Of a stretch of DNA of 64,000 nucleotides, positions 19,858 through 30,900 are shown piece after piece (position 1 is the stretch's first letter; each line of letters starts with the position of its first letter). The position numbers and the translations under genes were made by a program. The stretch is from Acinetobacter pittii (GTDB lineage Bacteria; Pseudomonadota; Gammaproteobacteria; Pseudomonadales; Moraxellaceae), in contig NZ_CP139249.1 in assembly GCF_034064985.1 (NCBI RefSeq), positions 2,418,001 to 2,482,000 of the forward strand, given 5' to 3'. The notes beneath the pieces are model-generated. The model did no database searches. It was not told the origin of the DNA and worked only from the letters and a program-made list of their open reading frames with translations.

Positions 19858-22485
19858 TTAGTCTAATATCACTTTTGCTGATCCATTTTGAGCAGCTTGA
19901 GTCTGTTTAGCAGAACAGTCTGGTAAATCTAATGCAGGTGGATTTATTGATGATCCTCCCATAAACAAATGCTGCCCTGCTTTCACCTCAAGCTTACCGC
20001 CCGTAACAGGGAAAATACCCGAACCATTCAACTTAACTTGAGATCCACTTACAGTCAGATTAATTTCAGTTGGGCTAGTAATAAAAACCGTGTCTTCAGT
20101 TGAAGTAATTTGTACGCCCTTTCGAGCAATCACATCTAAGCCATCACCTTGTGCCTGAATTTCTAGTTTACCTTGACCAGCAAAAATCCGAGCACCTTCT
20201 TGGGCGGCAAATAGACTTATTTTTTGACTCGCATGACTCACTATATTCTTTTGCGTACTAATATTAATACTATCTCCAGCACTTTGAGTGAGCTGACCAT
20301 TTGCACTAAGGTGTATATCTTCATTACTACTTACAGCAATACTTTTTGGAGATGCCAGCAGCATCACTGCTGATTGAAACTCAGCAGCCTTTTTAGGATC
20401 TTCTTGTTTGAGAACTTCTAAGAAAGTCTGAATATTCTCAAGCATATCTAACGGGTCGGTTTGCTGATTTTTAGCAACTTCACTGAGTGCCTTGGCATTG
20501 TTGAGGCCACCTTCTATTTGTTGTTTGGTCTCATTTGCATTGAGGTGTACGCCTTGAGCTTGATCCTGTTTGTGGGTACTAAGGAGTAAGCCGCTGCCTG
20601 CTCTGACTGCCCCCCACTGGTCTGTTCGTAGCTCGAAACCTTCACCACGACTATCACTTTCCGCCTTGTCTTTTGGATGACTTAAGTTACCTAAGTTTAG
20701 TTGGCTGGCCGCATGGCTACTTTGTAGCTGGGCACTAATTTGCCCTGTGGTGTCATCAAAGCGTAGCTGGTTAAAACCTTTACCGTCGACTTCTTCGGAG
20801 CGGATACCACTGAGTTTTTTAGTATCAGGTAACTGCCCTTTCTGGTCGAATTGCGTTGGGTGACGTTCAGCCTCATGAATACGACCCACCACAAACGGGC
20901 GGTCAATGTTGCCGTCAAAGAAGTCGATCACCACGATCTCGCCCACGCGAGGCAAGAAACGTGCGCCATAACCCTCACCTGCCCATGGGGTTAATACATC
21001 GACCCAAGCGGAGTCGGTGTCATTGTCGTTACTTCCTGTTCCACCTTCATGGCTATGGTCATCTGTTCGGGTAAACAGGAAGCGGACTTTAATGCGGCCC
21101 CACTGGTCGACATGAATGCTTTCACCCTCTAACCCAACCACTCTAGCACGCTGCGGATGAGCGGCTGGTCGATGTTCAAGCGGGTTATACTCAGGAACAG
21201 TTTTTATATTTCTACGCGATAAGATGAGCTCATTACCCTGACGCTCAATTTGGTCATTTGGCCCTGATTGATTGTTTTGCCATTGGCTTTGACTAAAAAG
21301 TTGATTGATTTGCTGTTGCAAATCTTTAGGCAAATTATTTTGTAAATAGAAGCTTTTACCAATAATCAGAAATTCTTTGTCTGATCCGCTATGCGTATCT
21401 ATTTCGGGATGTTCATTCAATTCAAACCAATAGCCAACTTGCGTATCACGTACCGTAGTTTGTGCACGGAAATATTTTGATTGAGACGCATAATAATCAG
21501 ATAGATTATTGTTGAGTTTTTCTAGCTGCTGGTGACCCGATGCGGTAGCTTGATCTTCACCTTTTAAATCTTGCATCCAAGCAGGGCTGACATGCCATGC
21601 ATGTTCTAGACTTAAACTCGCATTATCCTGATTAGCACTGTGGCTATGCTTTGACTGAACACTGCCCATACCTTCTTCTTGACTTAAAGCATCTGCCTGC
21701 CAGCGTTGTACATGCACGGCTGTAGGTTGCAAGCTTCGAGTTGGCACAAGACTCGTCATACTGTCTTGTTGTTCAACTGCGCTACTGCGGTGATAACGGA
21801 TATTTTTTCGGTCTAATGCTAAATATGATTCATTATTATCAATTAAACGTAATTTTTGCGGTTGAATCTCAACTGAGCTATCAATGGCAAACAACTGAGC
21901 TTCATCAATTAACCAGTTAATGCCTTCACTACGCCAAAGTCGAGTTAAAAATTCATAATCCGTTTCATTACTTTGCATTATAAAAGGTCGAACATCGTAG
22001 TCTTCGGTTAGACCTTTTAAATCCAAAGTTAAACCAGAAGCAAACAACGGGCTTTTGTTCTGCCACTCAGTAAATAGAATTTCAGTAATGTCCCGTACAC
22101 TTTTATTCATAAATACACGGCTATTTCGGCGTTTATGCCATAGCGCGGTCGGGTCTTGTAATCTCAGTTTATATAATGTTAATGAACCATCACTCTGCCC
22201 CTGACTGGCTTCTGTAATAATTCCTGTAGTTCTAAATAGCTGCCCCTGATCAGTTACTTGATCGACTGCAACCTGACAACCAATAAATTGTTTTAATGAA
22301 ATATAGGCATTGGTAGAAAGACAAAATAAATCGGCAGTCAGTCCTTCATTTAGCTGATGCCGTCCTTCAATACTTTGTAAAAAGACTTGAGTATTCAACG
22401 ATGGATTAGAAAACTGAATATGAAGCACGCGTTTTTGCGAGCTGATACCCAAATCTTCTAGAATTCTGTGTATATGAGATAACAT
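19858..22485 (-). CDS. vgrG: T6SS spike protein VgrG (vgrG1)
   Basis: VgrG forms the trimeric tip of the T6SS tube. The 875-residue protein has the gp27/gp44-like N-terminal half (for example CQVAVDQVTDQGQLFRTTG near residue 75 and the NSRVFMNKSVRDITEILF segment). The gp5 OB fold follows (WVDVLTPWAGEGYGARFLPR near residue 490), then a DUF2345 domain with the beta-helix (about residues 640-850). It ends soon after DUF2345 with no effector extension. Effector delivery here thus uses the adjacent DUF4123 adaptor. The middle part is almost identical to that of vgrG2. The gene heads an operon with a clear promoter at 22518-22546. Confidence 0.96.
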   Translation of the reverse strand: MLSHIHRILEDLGISSQKRVLHIQFSNPSLNTQVFLQSIEGRHQLNEGLTADLFCLSTNAYISLKQFIGCQVAVDQVTDQGQLFRTTGIITEASQGQSDGSLTLYKLRLQDPTALWHKRRNSRVFMNKSVRDITEILFTEWQNKSPLFASGLTLDLKGLTEDYDVRPFIMQSNETDYEFLTRLWRSEGINWLIDEAQLFAIDSSVEIQPQKLRLIDNNESYLALDRKNIRYHRSSAVEQQDSMTSLVPTRSLQPTAVHVQRWQADALSQEEGMGSVQSKHSHSANQDNASLSLEHAWHVSPAWMQDLKGEDQATASGHQQLEKLNNNLSDYYASQSKYFRAQTTVRDTQVGYWFELNEHPEIDTHSGSDKEFLIIGKSFYLQNNLPKDLQQQINQLFSQSQWQNNQSGPNDQIERQGNELILSRRNIKTVPEYNPLEHRPAAHPQRARVVGLEGESIHVDQWGRIKVRFLFTRTDDHSHEGGTGSNDNDTDSAWVDVLTPWAGEGYGARFLPRVGEIVVIDFFDGNIDRPFVVGRIHEAERHPTQFDQKGQLPDTKKLSGIRSEEVDGKGFNQLRFDDTTGQISAQLQSSHAASQLNLGNLSHPKDKAESDSRGEGFELRTDQWGAVRAGSGLLLSTHKQDQAQGVHLNANETKQQIEGGLNNAKALSEVAKNQQTDPLDMLENIQTFLEVLKQEDPKKAAEFQSAVMLLASPKSIAVSSNEDIHLSANGQLTQSAGDSINISTQKNIVSHASQKISLFAAQEGARIFAGQGKLEIQAQGDGLDVIARKGVQITSTEDTVFITSPTEINLTVSGSQVKLNGSGIFPVTGGKLEVKAGQHLFMGGSSINPPALDLPDCSAKQTQAAQNGSAKVILD

Positions 22486-22517
22486 TTTTTTATGAAAACT
22501 TTGTCAGGATTGGCATT

Positions 22518-22546
22518 ATTTTATAAAATACAGAAACATCTGTCTA
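22518..22546 (-). promoter_or_regulatory. Promoter of vgrG1, shared box with vgrG2
   Basis: On the minus strand TAGACA and TAAAAT are separated by exactly 17 bases, about 33 bases ahead of the vgrG1 ATG. The same two hexamers with the same spacing stand before vgrG2 (31198-31226), and flanking bases also agree. The segment includes an imperfect inverted repeat (AGACAGA and TCTGT). Confidence 0.65.
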
Positions 22547-22612
22547 TTTTGTAAAGGGAAACTTAACCATATGAATACACGAATGAATGAGAATACTATC
22601 CGTGATAAATAT

Positions 22613-22654
22613 AAAAAAAAGTGAATTAACAACTTACGCTATTAACTCACTTTT
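22613..22654 (-). terminator. Rho-independent terminator after the Rhs immunity gene
   Basis: The leftward RNA pairs AAAAGTGAGTTAA with TTAATTCACTTTT (one mismatch) around a loop of about 12 bases and runs into eight T residues. It lies about 50 bp after the immunity gene stop and separates the Rhs operon from the vgrG1 promoter. Confidence 0.75.
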
Positions 22655-22702
22655 AACGATTATTAATTTTTTAGTATTCCGATAAATTTATTAACACCTC
22701 TA

Positions 22703-23113
22703 CTAATTATTTAGGAATTCAATTTTTATTTTTTCAAAATTTTCAACAGGAATGACTACTTTAAAACTTCCTATAACTTTAAAAAAAATTTTAAATTTAC
22801 TTTCTCTCAAACCATATCCACTGCTATTACCTTCTCTCACGTCATACATAAAATCACCAAAATCTGTAGAAGGAATATAAACTCCATTTTTTACATTTAG
22901 TGTGTCTTTTATATTTTCAATAGATAAAAAACATATACCATCACTTTTACTCGAAAAACTACTAAAAAAGTTTTGAAAAGGAAAAGTGATACAAATAATT
23001 TTATCAAAATAATCATGAGCTATAGTCAACGTAATTTCATCTTGATCACAACTCAAATCCAATAACTTTGAATCATCACTGTTTTCAGTTATTTCTAATA
23101 AAGTCATGGACAC
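22703..23113 (-). CDS. Putative immunity protein for the Rhs toxin
   Basis: A 136-residue soluble protein with no signal peptide and no motif I recognise; predicted as mixed alpha/beta with acidic stretches. Its start codon overlaps the last ten bases of the Rhs gene, and it is followed by a terminator. That is the normal place for the immunity gene of a polymorphic toxin: small, cytoplasmic and specific for the toxin's C-terminal domain. The cytoplasmic location suggests the toxin acts in the cytoplasm, for instance on nucleic acid. The function is inferred from position only. Confidence 0.65.
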   Translation of the reverse strand: MSMTLLEITENSDDSKLLDLSCDQDEITLTIAHDYFDKIICITFPFQNFFSSFSSKSDGICFLSIENIKDTLNVKNGVYIPSTDFGDFMYDVREGNSSGYGLRESKFKIFFKVIGSFKVVIPVENFEKIKIEFLNN

Positions 23114-26100
23114 CCTCGAGCCTTTTCATATTTACTATAAAAGTCATCTACCATACCTGAATTTTCAATTTTGTCTTTCATAAATAAGTGCCCTTTCTTC
23201 CCACTCACGTCATAATTCAAATGAGGGAAAGTTGAGGTACCAACGCCTTTACCCCAATCTCCATGATTCCAATATACAGTATCTCCTTTAGCATTTTTCC
23301 AACCATTCCACTGACCTTTTTCATTATAAGTTCTCACAGCGCCTGGCCCCAACATTTTAGATCCAGCATTCATTGCATCATTTTTATTATTAAATAAGAA
23401 ATCATCTTTTCTAGCATCATCAGCACTAACTTTTTTCCCGTCTGCATTAATGCAATTTACTAACTTTTTAGTATTACGACTTCTCGCATTAATTGGTAAG
23501 GTTTTGTTTCTACTTCTTAAGCCTAACGGATCAATCCAATTATTAGGATTAGGTGCATAAGCATAAACATTAAAACCACCCAATAATCCAATCGGATCTT
23601 TACTAATAAACCGTCCTACATACGGCGAATAATAACGATAACGGTTGTAATGAAGTCCTGTTTCCCCATCAAAATACTGACCTTGGAAACGGATGTTGTT
23701 GCTTATAATCTCTGAATTTTCAAAGAAATCTGACTTAGCTTGTTCAACCTTACATTCGCCCCAAGCTTTATATTGAGCTTTCCAAACAATGGCACCTGTC
23801 TGGTTACTCATTTCTTGCGGTGTTCCTAAATGGTCACAGTGATAGAACCATACATCATCAAAGCCTTGGCTTTGTTTTACGGTATTCCAAAGAGGGTCTT
23901 TATAAATGCTATATGTTTTTTCTGCCCAGTCTTGGATTTGATGTAACTCAATTGAGTGATGATACGCCGCTTGCAACAAAGGCACGAAACTATCTTTTTC
24001 GTAGAAATAGTGTTTAGTTATATCAGCGCTAGATTCATACGCTAAAGTATCACCATCCCAACCATAAATAATGTTCTGTTCTTGTCCAGTATGGTGATGC
24101 TTACTTCTTTTTTGAATACGTCGGCCTAAAGCATCATAGCGGTATTCTGCCGTATATTGATTGTTTCGGCTACGAATAAGACGCCCCAATACATCCCACT
24201 TAAGATTTAAATCACCTTGTGATGACTTTTGTCGAATCAGTTGCCCAAAAGCATCATATTGATATTGTTGGTCAAGATATTCTTGTACGACGTTATTAAC
24301 TAAGCGGTTATAACCAAGACCTTTTTCAGCGGCAGTGTGCTGTGAGGATTGCTCTTTGGTACTGTTATATCGATCTAGAATATTACTTGCTGGGTCAAAA
24401 TTAAATGTCTCTTTTCCAAGCTTACTGGTCGCTTCTAATAAACGCCCAACAGGATCATATTTATAATGAATAGCCCCACGACGAGTATCCTTAATGAGCG
24501 TTAACTCACCTGTTTGATCGTAGTGATATAAGCGTTCAATCAATTGGTTGGTATGCTGGATAGCATTATTTTGAGTTTGGGCCTGATAGCCTTTATCATG
24601 CCCATTCAACATTAATTGCTGAGTTAAGCGCCCGACTTCATCATAACGTTGTTGTTGGCTAAGTCCATTTACATAGTGTCGTAACGTCTCTCTATGTAAA
24701 TCGTCACGCTCAAAACTAACAACATCTTCACCATTTAAAGCCATGCCATAGACATGTCCACTTCCATAAGTGAGCCAATCTATTTTCTGTCCATCTGGTC
24801 GAATGGTTGTGGTTCGATTATTTAATTCATCATAGACATGTTTCCACACAGCAGTTTTCTGAGTTACAACATCTTGATGATGTTCTTTAATTAAATTACC
24901 TGCTGCATCATAAAACCACTGTAAGTTAGTTTCTGCATTTTTAGCTTGAACTAAATGACCTAGGCCATCATAAGAAAATTCTTCTATTTGCTTTTCTTCA
25001 AGCTCTTGCCCTTGATAACCATATCCTGCTGTACGTTGTTCTAAACGTCCCATACTGTCAAAAATAAATTGCTGAATACGGTCTTTAGGTGCAGCACGAT
25101 CTTTGAAATCTTGACCATAGGCAGAAGCGACTTCAATACTACTAGTTAAACGACCATTATATTCATCGTACGTATAAACAGTTTCTTTGCCATCAAAATC
25201 AATTTCTTTTACTAATCGACCCGCAACATCATAAATAAATTCATAACTTGCGCCATTTTCATTAATTAACCGTTTTAAGCGACTCAAGCGGTCCCATTGA
25301 TATTTTAAGGTTTGATTTAATGGGTCAATACGCTTAGTAATTAAACCAGCCGCATCATATTCATAACGTGTCTGCTGGCCTTTAGGGTCAATATGAACTA
25401 ATAATCGACCTTCTTCATCATGAATAAAATGCTCTTCAGCTCCATCAGCGTGTTTAATTTTCTCGAGTTGTCCAAAAGCATTCAGCGGTAAGCCTTTTGC
25501 TAGAGGCTGTCTTGGTTCAGCAGTTAATTCCGTATAGAAATATTCAACTTTTTGCTTTAAAGCATTTTCAATAAATTTGACACGCCCGCGATCATCATAA
25601 TGCCAGTGCGTTTCTTTACCAGAACAATCCATATAAGTAACCAAGTTCCCTTGATCATCATATTTAAGTGTCTTCTTACCGCCTTTAGCATCTTTAATGG
25701 AGGTTACCAAACCCATCGCGTTATAGGTATAGGCTGTTTCATGCTTCAGCGGATCAATTTCTTTAATTATATTTCCTGAAGCATCGTATTCTTTAAACCA
25801 ACGCCCCTGTTCAGCGTCAACAAAACCAGTCAGATTATCTTTTTCGTCGTATTCATAATAAAAGGTTGAGCCATCGGCCTGAACCATACTTAAGACATTA
25901 CCGCGTTCGTCGTAGGTATACGATGTTTCAGTTCCATCTGTAGCAATATGCGATGTTATATTTTTTGCTTGGTCTCTAAAGAACCATTCTTGCAAATTGT
26001 CTGGATAAATAATTCGATAGGTATAACCCGTAATACCATAATAGTATTCAGTCACGTTACCATCGATATCCATGACTGAAGTTACGCGAATGTTTTCATC

Positions 26101-27960
26101 CCAATCTAATTTAGTCGCAGAGCTATAATCATCAGCCCATTCCTCTATAGCCTTAGAGCTTGGTAAATTTCCATCCCACTTTAAGTTCATTCCTCTTTGA
26201 GTAAGATCAGTATAACGAGTCAATAAGTGAGCTTGGTATAGATATTCATAAGAAGCAGCAAACTCATTGGTTGCCTTAATTAAATCGCCTTGCTCGTTAT
26301 ATTGATATGCTGATAGTTGTCTAATGAGTTGACCATCTTCAACCAACCAAGCTGCAACAACTTTCTGCACATCATTAATTTGTAATGCAACATGCGCCAG
26401 TGTTTGTTGTTGCTGTTTAAATATAATGTCGGATAAATAGCTATCACCATTTTCTAATTCATGGTCATAACGCAGCCCAATACTAAATCCATTTTGACGT
26501 TCAATGGAGACTAAACGAAACTCATTTTTATATTTTTGATAGAAGCGAGTTTCTGAAACACCATATGAAATTGCTCTAATTTCAGGTGAGACAACTGTAT
26601 AAGTAAAAGTTTCTACTTCATCATAGTAACTCTGCTCAACTTTTAGCTCTGGTAAGCGAACAGGACGGCCATCGCTGCCAATATACTCCCAGCCCTCTTG
26701 CTCAATCGGTTCTTTAGGTTCATTAATGTTGTAACTAGAACAACGAGCAATCTTGGTTGTAAAAGGTGTAATCCACCGCGCTCCGAAAATCGATTGATCA
26801 TACTGATATAAGTTCGATACGTACGTTCTCGAAAATTGCTCTATTAATAATGGATGAATTTGGGCATCGGTATGATTTAAAAACTCAGTACCCATGGCAA
26901 AAGTAATCGATCGTTTAGTCGCAGCACCTTTACAGTTTTTACATGCATTCGCATTATGAGTCGCGTCGGGTTCAGTATTCGCCTTTTCTAATTTATTATT
27001 TTTCTTGTCATGTTTAACTTGTGTGGTTTGAGTTGGCTTAACTTGAGCTGGTTTCTTTTTCCTAAATTTAGAAGCACTCATTCTCAATACATCAAATAGC
27101 CACCCAATTGTTTGCGGCTGCGCTACATTTCCCAAGCCTTTAATTTTAGTATTGGCAGTAATACCAATTTTATTAATCGTTGCGCCTACATTTAATATCG
27201 GCTGCTTTAGATGTGCAGGAACTAAAGAAGTAACAACTTTAGCATTGGAGTTTGCTCCTGTTTTAATAAGAGCTTTCCCCAAGTTTTCAGTCATGTAAAC
27301 TAAATTTTTTCCAGCTCGCGTTAAATCACCACTTTTTATTCCTTTAATAACACCAGCAGCTTGCTGTTGAGCGCGGTTTGTATTTGAGCCTGCATTTGTA
27401 AATACTTGGCCTTTTGTTACAACTCGAACAATTCCGCCATTAATTTGTGTAGTTGCATTTTGGACCGTTTTTCCACATTCAGACAAAATTGAATTTAGCT
27501 GTTGCAAACCCGTTTTACAAAATTTTTCTATCTCTCCTGCAACCTGATCATTTAAATGATTAGAAATCACTACAATTACTGCTTCACCTAAAGCAGCTTT
27601 ACCTACACGTTTAACTTCTTGACGGACTAGAAACAAAGCTGGGCGAGCAGAGGTACGGATTGCTGTTGTTCCCGGAATAGGTACAATCCCAATCAGGTCA
27701 ATACCCATTGTCGTCCAATCCATAATATCGGCATTTTGAAAACCTTTATCGTAGATATAGCAAATGTCAGAAACCACATCTATAGCAGCCATGACATTGC
27801 CAATAATTGGAATTGTTCCCATTACACTGGCTAGCAAGTCTAATGTCACAATTTGATGAGTATGACTTTTTAACCAGTCATCTATTTTTTGTTTTGAGTG
27901 ACTAACATCTTTAATAGCAACTTCTGATAAGGGTTTAACAACTTCTGTTTTTCCAGACAT
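23104..27960 (-). CDS. Rhs-family polymorphic T6SS effector
   Basis: The 1618-residue protein has an N-terminal hydrophobic region (about residues 35-130, including GTIPIIGNVMAAIDVVSDI) and a cysteine pair CKNCKG near residue 340. The DUF6531-type start of the Rhs shell follows, then a long series of RHS/YD repeats (YDxxGR, YxYDxxGN) to about residue 1440. The shell closes with the standard Rhs core end DPIGLLGGFNVYAYAPNPNN...DPLGL near residue 1481, the self-cleavage boundary. The last 137 residues are the variable toxin, including YWNHGDWGKGVGTSTFPHLN; the fold is not assigned. I see no PAAR domain at the N-terminus, so loading probably depends on vgrG2 directly upstream (10 bp). Its partner immunity gene overlaps the 3' end. 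Confidence 0.92.
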   Translation of the reverse strand: MSGKTEVVKPLSEVAIKDVSHSKQKIDDWLKSHTHQIVTLDLLASVMGTIPIIGNVMAAIDVVSDICYIYDKGFQNADIMDWTTMGIDLIGIVPIPGTTAIRTSARPALFLVRQEVKRVGKAALGEAVIVVISNHLNDQVAGEIEKFCKTGLQQLNSILSECGKTVQNATTQINGGIVRVVTKGQVFTNAGSNTNRAQQQAAGVIKGIKSGDLTRAGKNLVYMTENLGKALIKTGANSNAKVVTSLVPAHLKQPILNVGATINKIGITANTKIKGLGNVAQPQTIGWLFDVLRMSASKFRKKKPAQVKPTQTTQVKHDKKNNKLEKANTEPDATHNANACKNCKGAATKRSITFAMGTEFLNHTDAQIHPLLIEQFSRTYVSNLYQYDQSIFGARWITPFTTKIARCSSYNINEPKEPIEQEGWEYIGSDGRPVRLPELKVEQSYYDEVETFTYTVVSPEIRAISYGVSETRFYQKYKNEFRLVSIERQNGFSIGLRYDHELENGDSYLSDIIFKQQQQTLAHVALQINDVQKVVAAWLVEDGQLIRQLSAYQYNEQGDLIKATNEFAASYEYLYQAHLLTRYTDLTQRGMNLKWDGNLPSSKAIEEWADDYSSATKLDWDENIRVTSVMDIDGNVTEYYYGITGYTYRIIYPDNLQEWFFRDQAKNITSHIATDGTETSYTYDERGNVLSMVQADGSTFYYEYDEKDNLTGFVDAEQGRWFKEYDASGNIIKEIDPLKHETAYTYNAMGLVTSIKDAKGGKKTLKYDDQGNLVTYMDCSGKETHWHYDDRGRVKFIENALKQKVEYFYTELTAEPRQPLAKGLPLNAFGQLEKIKHADGAEEHFIHDEEGRLLVHIDPKGQQTRYEYDAAGLITKRIDPLNQTLKYQWDRLSRLKRLINENGASYEFIYDVAGRLVKEIDFDGKETVYTYDEYNGRLTSSIEVASAYGQDFKDRAAPKDRIQQFIFDSMGRLEQRTAGYGYQGQELEEKQIEEFSYDGLGHLVQAKNAETNLQWFYDAAGNLIKEHHQDVVTQKTAVWKHVYDELNNRTTTIRPDGQKIDWLTYGSGHVYGMALNGEDVVSFERDDLHRETLRHYVNGLSQQQRYDEVGRLTQQLMLNGHDKGYQAQTQNNAIQHTNQLIERLYHYDQTGELTLIKDTRRGAIHYKYDPVGRLLEATSKLGKETFNFDPASNILDRYNSTKEQSSQHTAAEKGLGYNRLVNNVVQEYLDQQYQYDAFGQLIRQKSSQGDLNLKWDVLGRLIRSRNNQYTAEYRYDALGRRIQKRSKHHHTGQEQNIIYGWDGDTLAYESSADITKHYFYEKDSFVPLLQAAYHHSIELHQIQDWAEKTYSIYKDPLWNTVKQSQGFDDVWFYHCDHLGTPQEMSNQTGAIVWKAQYKAWGECKVEQAKSDFFENSEIISNNIRFQGQYFDGETGLHYNRYRYYSPYVGRFISKDPIGLLGGFNVYAYAPNPNNWIDPLGLRSRNKTLPINARSRNTKKLVNCINADGKKVSADDARKDDFLFNNKNDAMNAGSKMLGPGAVRTYNEKGQWNGWKNAKGDTVYWNHGDWGKGVGTSTFPHLNYDVSGKKGHLFMKDKIENSGMVDDFYSKYEKARGCP

Positions 27961-27969
27961 TTTATTTCT

Positions 27970-30900
27970 CTACGAATTCTTTTTAAAAGGGCTTTGCAAA
28001 TATTGAGGAAGAGCATTAGTCACCAAGCTACTGCCATCAACAGAACTTAATTTGCTGAAGTCATTTATTTTCTGAATTAATGCAAGATCAATGTTGTTAC
28101 CTATTTTTTGGCCTACTTCTGAAATGGGTAAAAAGCTTTTTACTTGATCAGTCACTAATCCCTGCGCCTCTGTTTTTAACATTGGCATTAAAGCCTTTGC
28201 TCCTTCAGATTTTATGCTTTGTGCAGTTTGAATATTTTTCATAATATTCGCAGGATTGGTTAATTGTTTAGATAATTCACCGAGTTTGGACTGGGCTGTT
28301 TTACTCATTTGTGCAATTAATGAATCTGATTGTTCAGTATCCGCATCATTCTTATTTGGCCACTCAACTGGACGTTTAAAGTCACTTGCTGCATCCCAAG
28401 GATCACGGTGATCTGGTTCGAAGAAGACTTTTACTGCACCTGTTGCTAAGCCAGAAACTCTTGCAAATCCCTTATCATCTAACTTGCCAGTGACTTCTTT
28501 TCCTAAGTTATCAACAACCGTATAACTTCCACCTTTAACAAACTCACCATGCGCATAATCATGGATGAGCTCTAAATTTCCTGGGCTACGTTTGGGCGGA
28601 GGCGGTAGTGAAGAACTTAAATTCGCACTTCCTCCTCCCATAAATAAATGCTGCCCAGCTTTTACCTCAAACTTGCCACCAGTGACAGGGAAAATTCCCG
28701 AGCCATTAATCTTGATTTGAGAGCCACCCGCCGTGATAACGATTTCTTTAGAAGCACTAATTTCAATTTTGTCTTCTGTTGAAATAATCTGAACAGCTTT
28801 ACGGGCAATTAAATCTGCTCCGTCGCCTTGCGCTTGTATCTCAACTTTACCTTTGCCGGCATAAAGTCTTGCGCCTTCTTGAGCCGCAAAAAGGCTGATT
28901 TTATTTTGGGCGTGTGCAATCAGGTTCTTTTGCGTAGTCAGGTTAATGCTATCACCAGCAGTCTGACTTAACTGAGCATCTGCGCTGAGGTGAATGTCTT
29001 CATTACTGGCTAGAGCAATACTGTTAGGTGCAGTTAGTATCATCAAGGCTTGCTTAAAAGCAGCAGCTTTGTCTTGATCTTTTTCTTCAATTTGTTTTAT
29101 GAACGTTTTTAAATTCTCAAGCACTTCCAATGGGTCAGTTTGCTGGTTTTTGGCAACTTCACTAAGTGCCTTGGCATTGTTGAGGCCCCCTTCGATTTGT
29201 TGTTTGGCCTCATTTGCATCAAGGTGTACACCTTGAGCTTGGTCCTGTTTATGGGTACTAACGAGTAAGCCGCTACCCGCTCTTACCGCACCCCATTGGT
29301 CTGTTCGTAGCTCAAAACCTTCACCACGACCATCACTTTCCGCCTTGTCTTTTGGATGGCTTAAGTTACCCAAGTTGAGCTGGCTTGCGGCATGGCTACT
29401 TTGTAGTTGGGCACTGATCTGGCCTGTGGTGTCATCAAAACGTAGCTGGTTAAAGCCTTTGCCATCCACTTCTTCTGAGCGGATGCCACTGAGCTTTTTA
29501 GTATCAGGTAATTGGCCTTTCTGGTCGAACTGGGTCGGGTGACGTTCAGCTTGATGAATACGGCCCACCACAAATGGACGGTCAATGTTGCCGTCAAAGA
29601 AATCGATGACAACGATCTCACCCACGCGAGGCAAGAAACGTGCGCCATAACCGGCGCCCGCCCACGGAGTCAGCACATCGACCCAAGCGGAGTCGGTGTC
29701 ATTGTCGTTACTTCCTGCCCCACCGTCATGACTATGGTCGTCAGTTCGGGTAAACAAGAAACGGACTTTAATGCGTCCCCACTGATCGACATGAATGCTT
29801 TCGCCTTCCAGTCCCACCACTCTAGCGCGCTGCGGGTGAGCAGCTGGTCGGTGTTCTAACGGGTTATATTCAGGCACCGCTTTAATATTACGTCGAACGA
29901 CATTTAGCTCAGCAAAGTGGCGCTGCTCAAGGTTTTGGTTGTCGAGTTGCGCAGCCTTGAACTTGTCTTTTGGTAATAAGTGCTCAAGTTGCTGCTGTAA
30001 TTCTTTCGGTAAATTATTTTGGTTATAGTAGTGCTTGCTTAAGATTAAGAACTCTTTGTCCGCACTGTCATGTTGGTCGAGTTCAGGATGGTCATTGAGT
30101 TCAAACCAGTAACCGACCTGTGCATCACGGACGTTACCAGCAACGGTAAACTGTTTAGAACTCAGGTGATGGTAAGCATTAATGTGCTGGTTAAGCCGTT
30201 CAATCTGGCTATTGCCTGAAGCTGTAGCTTGATCTTCACCGTTTAAGTCCTGCATCCAAGCTGGGCTAACGTGCCATGCATCTTCAAGATTCAGGCTAGC
30301 ATTATCATAGTTTTCGCTGTGCTTTTGCGTGCCTTGTACGCTGCCACTGCCTTCTTCTTGCTGTAGGGCATCGGCTTGCCAACGTTGCACATGAACTGAA
30401 GTTGGCTGTAAGCGGCGCTCTGCCTTGACTTGGGTAATGGTATCAAACTGTTCTGTGGCACTGCTGCGTTGGTAGCGTAGGCTACGACGTTCAAGGGCTT
30501 GATAATTTTGGTTATCATCAATTAAATGTAGTACTTGTGGCTGAATGGAAGCATTCGGGTCAGCGACAAAAAGTTGTGATTCATCGACCAACCAGTTAAT
30601 GCCTTCACTACGCCATAAACGGCTTAAAAAGTCATAGTCACTTTCGTTAGACTGCATCACAAATGGACGCACATCGTAGTCTTTAGTTAAGCCTGCAGTG
30701 TCGAGGGTTAAGCTTGAGGCTAATAATGGACTTTTCCCCTGCCATTCTTTAAACAAAATTTCGCTAATATCGCGCACGCTTTTGTTCATAAACACACGAC
30801 TATTACGGCGTTTATGCCAAAGTGCAGTTGGGTCTTTTAAGGTGAGATTATAAATGGTGAGTGAGCCGTCGCTTTGTCCTTGGCTCGCTTCGGTAATAAT

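Noticed and set aside
23104..27960. PAAR-containing Rhs
   Set aside because: No PAAR motif is visible in the N-terminal 340 residues, so PAAR was not claimed. The cysteine pair CKNCKG is too short to define one.
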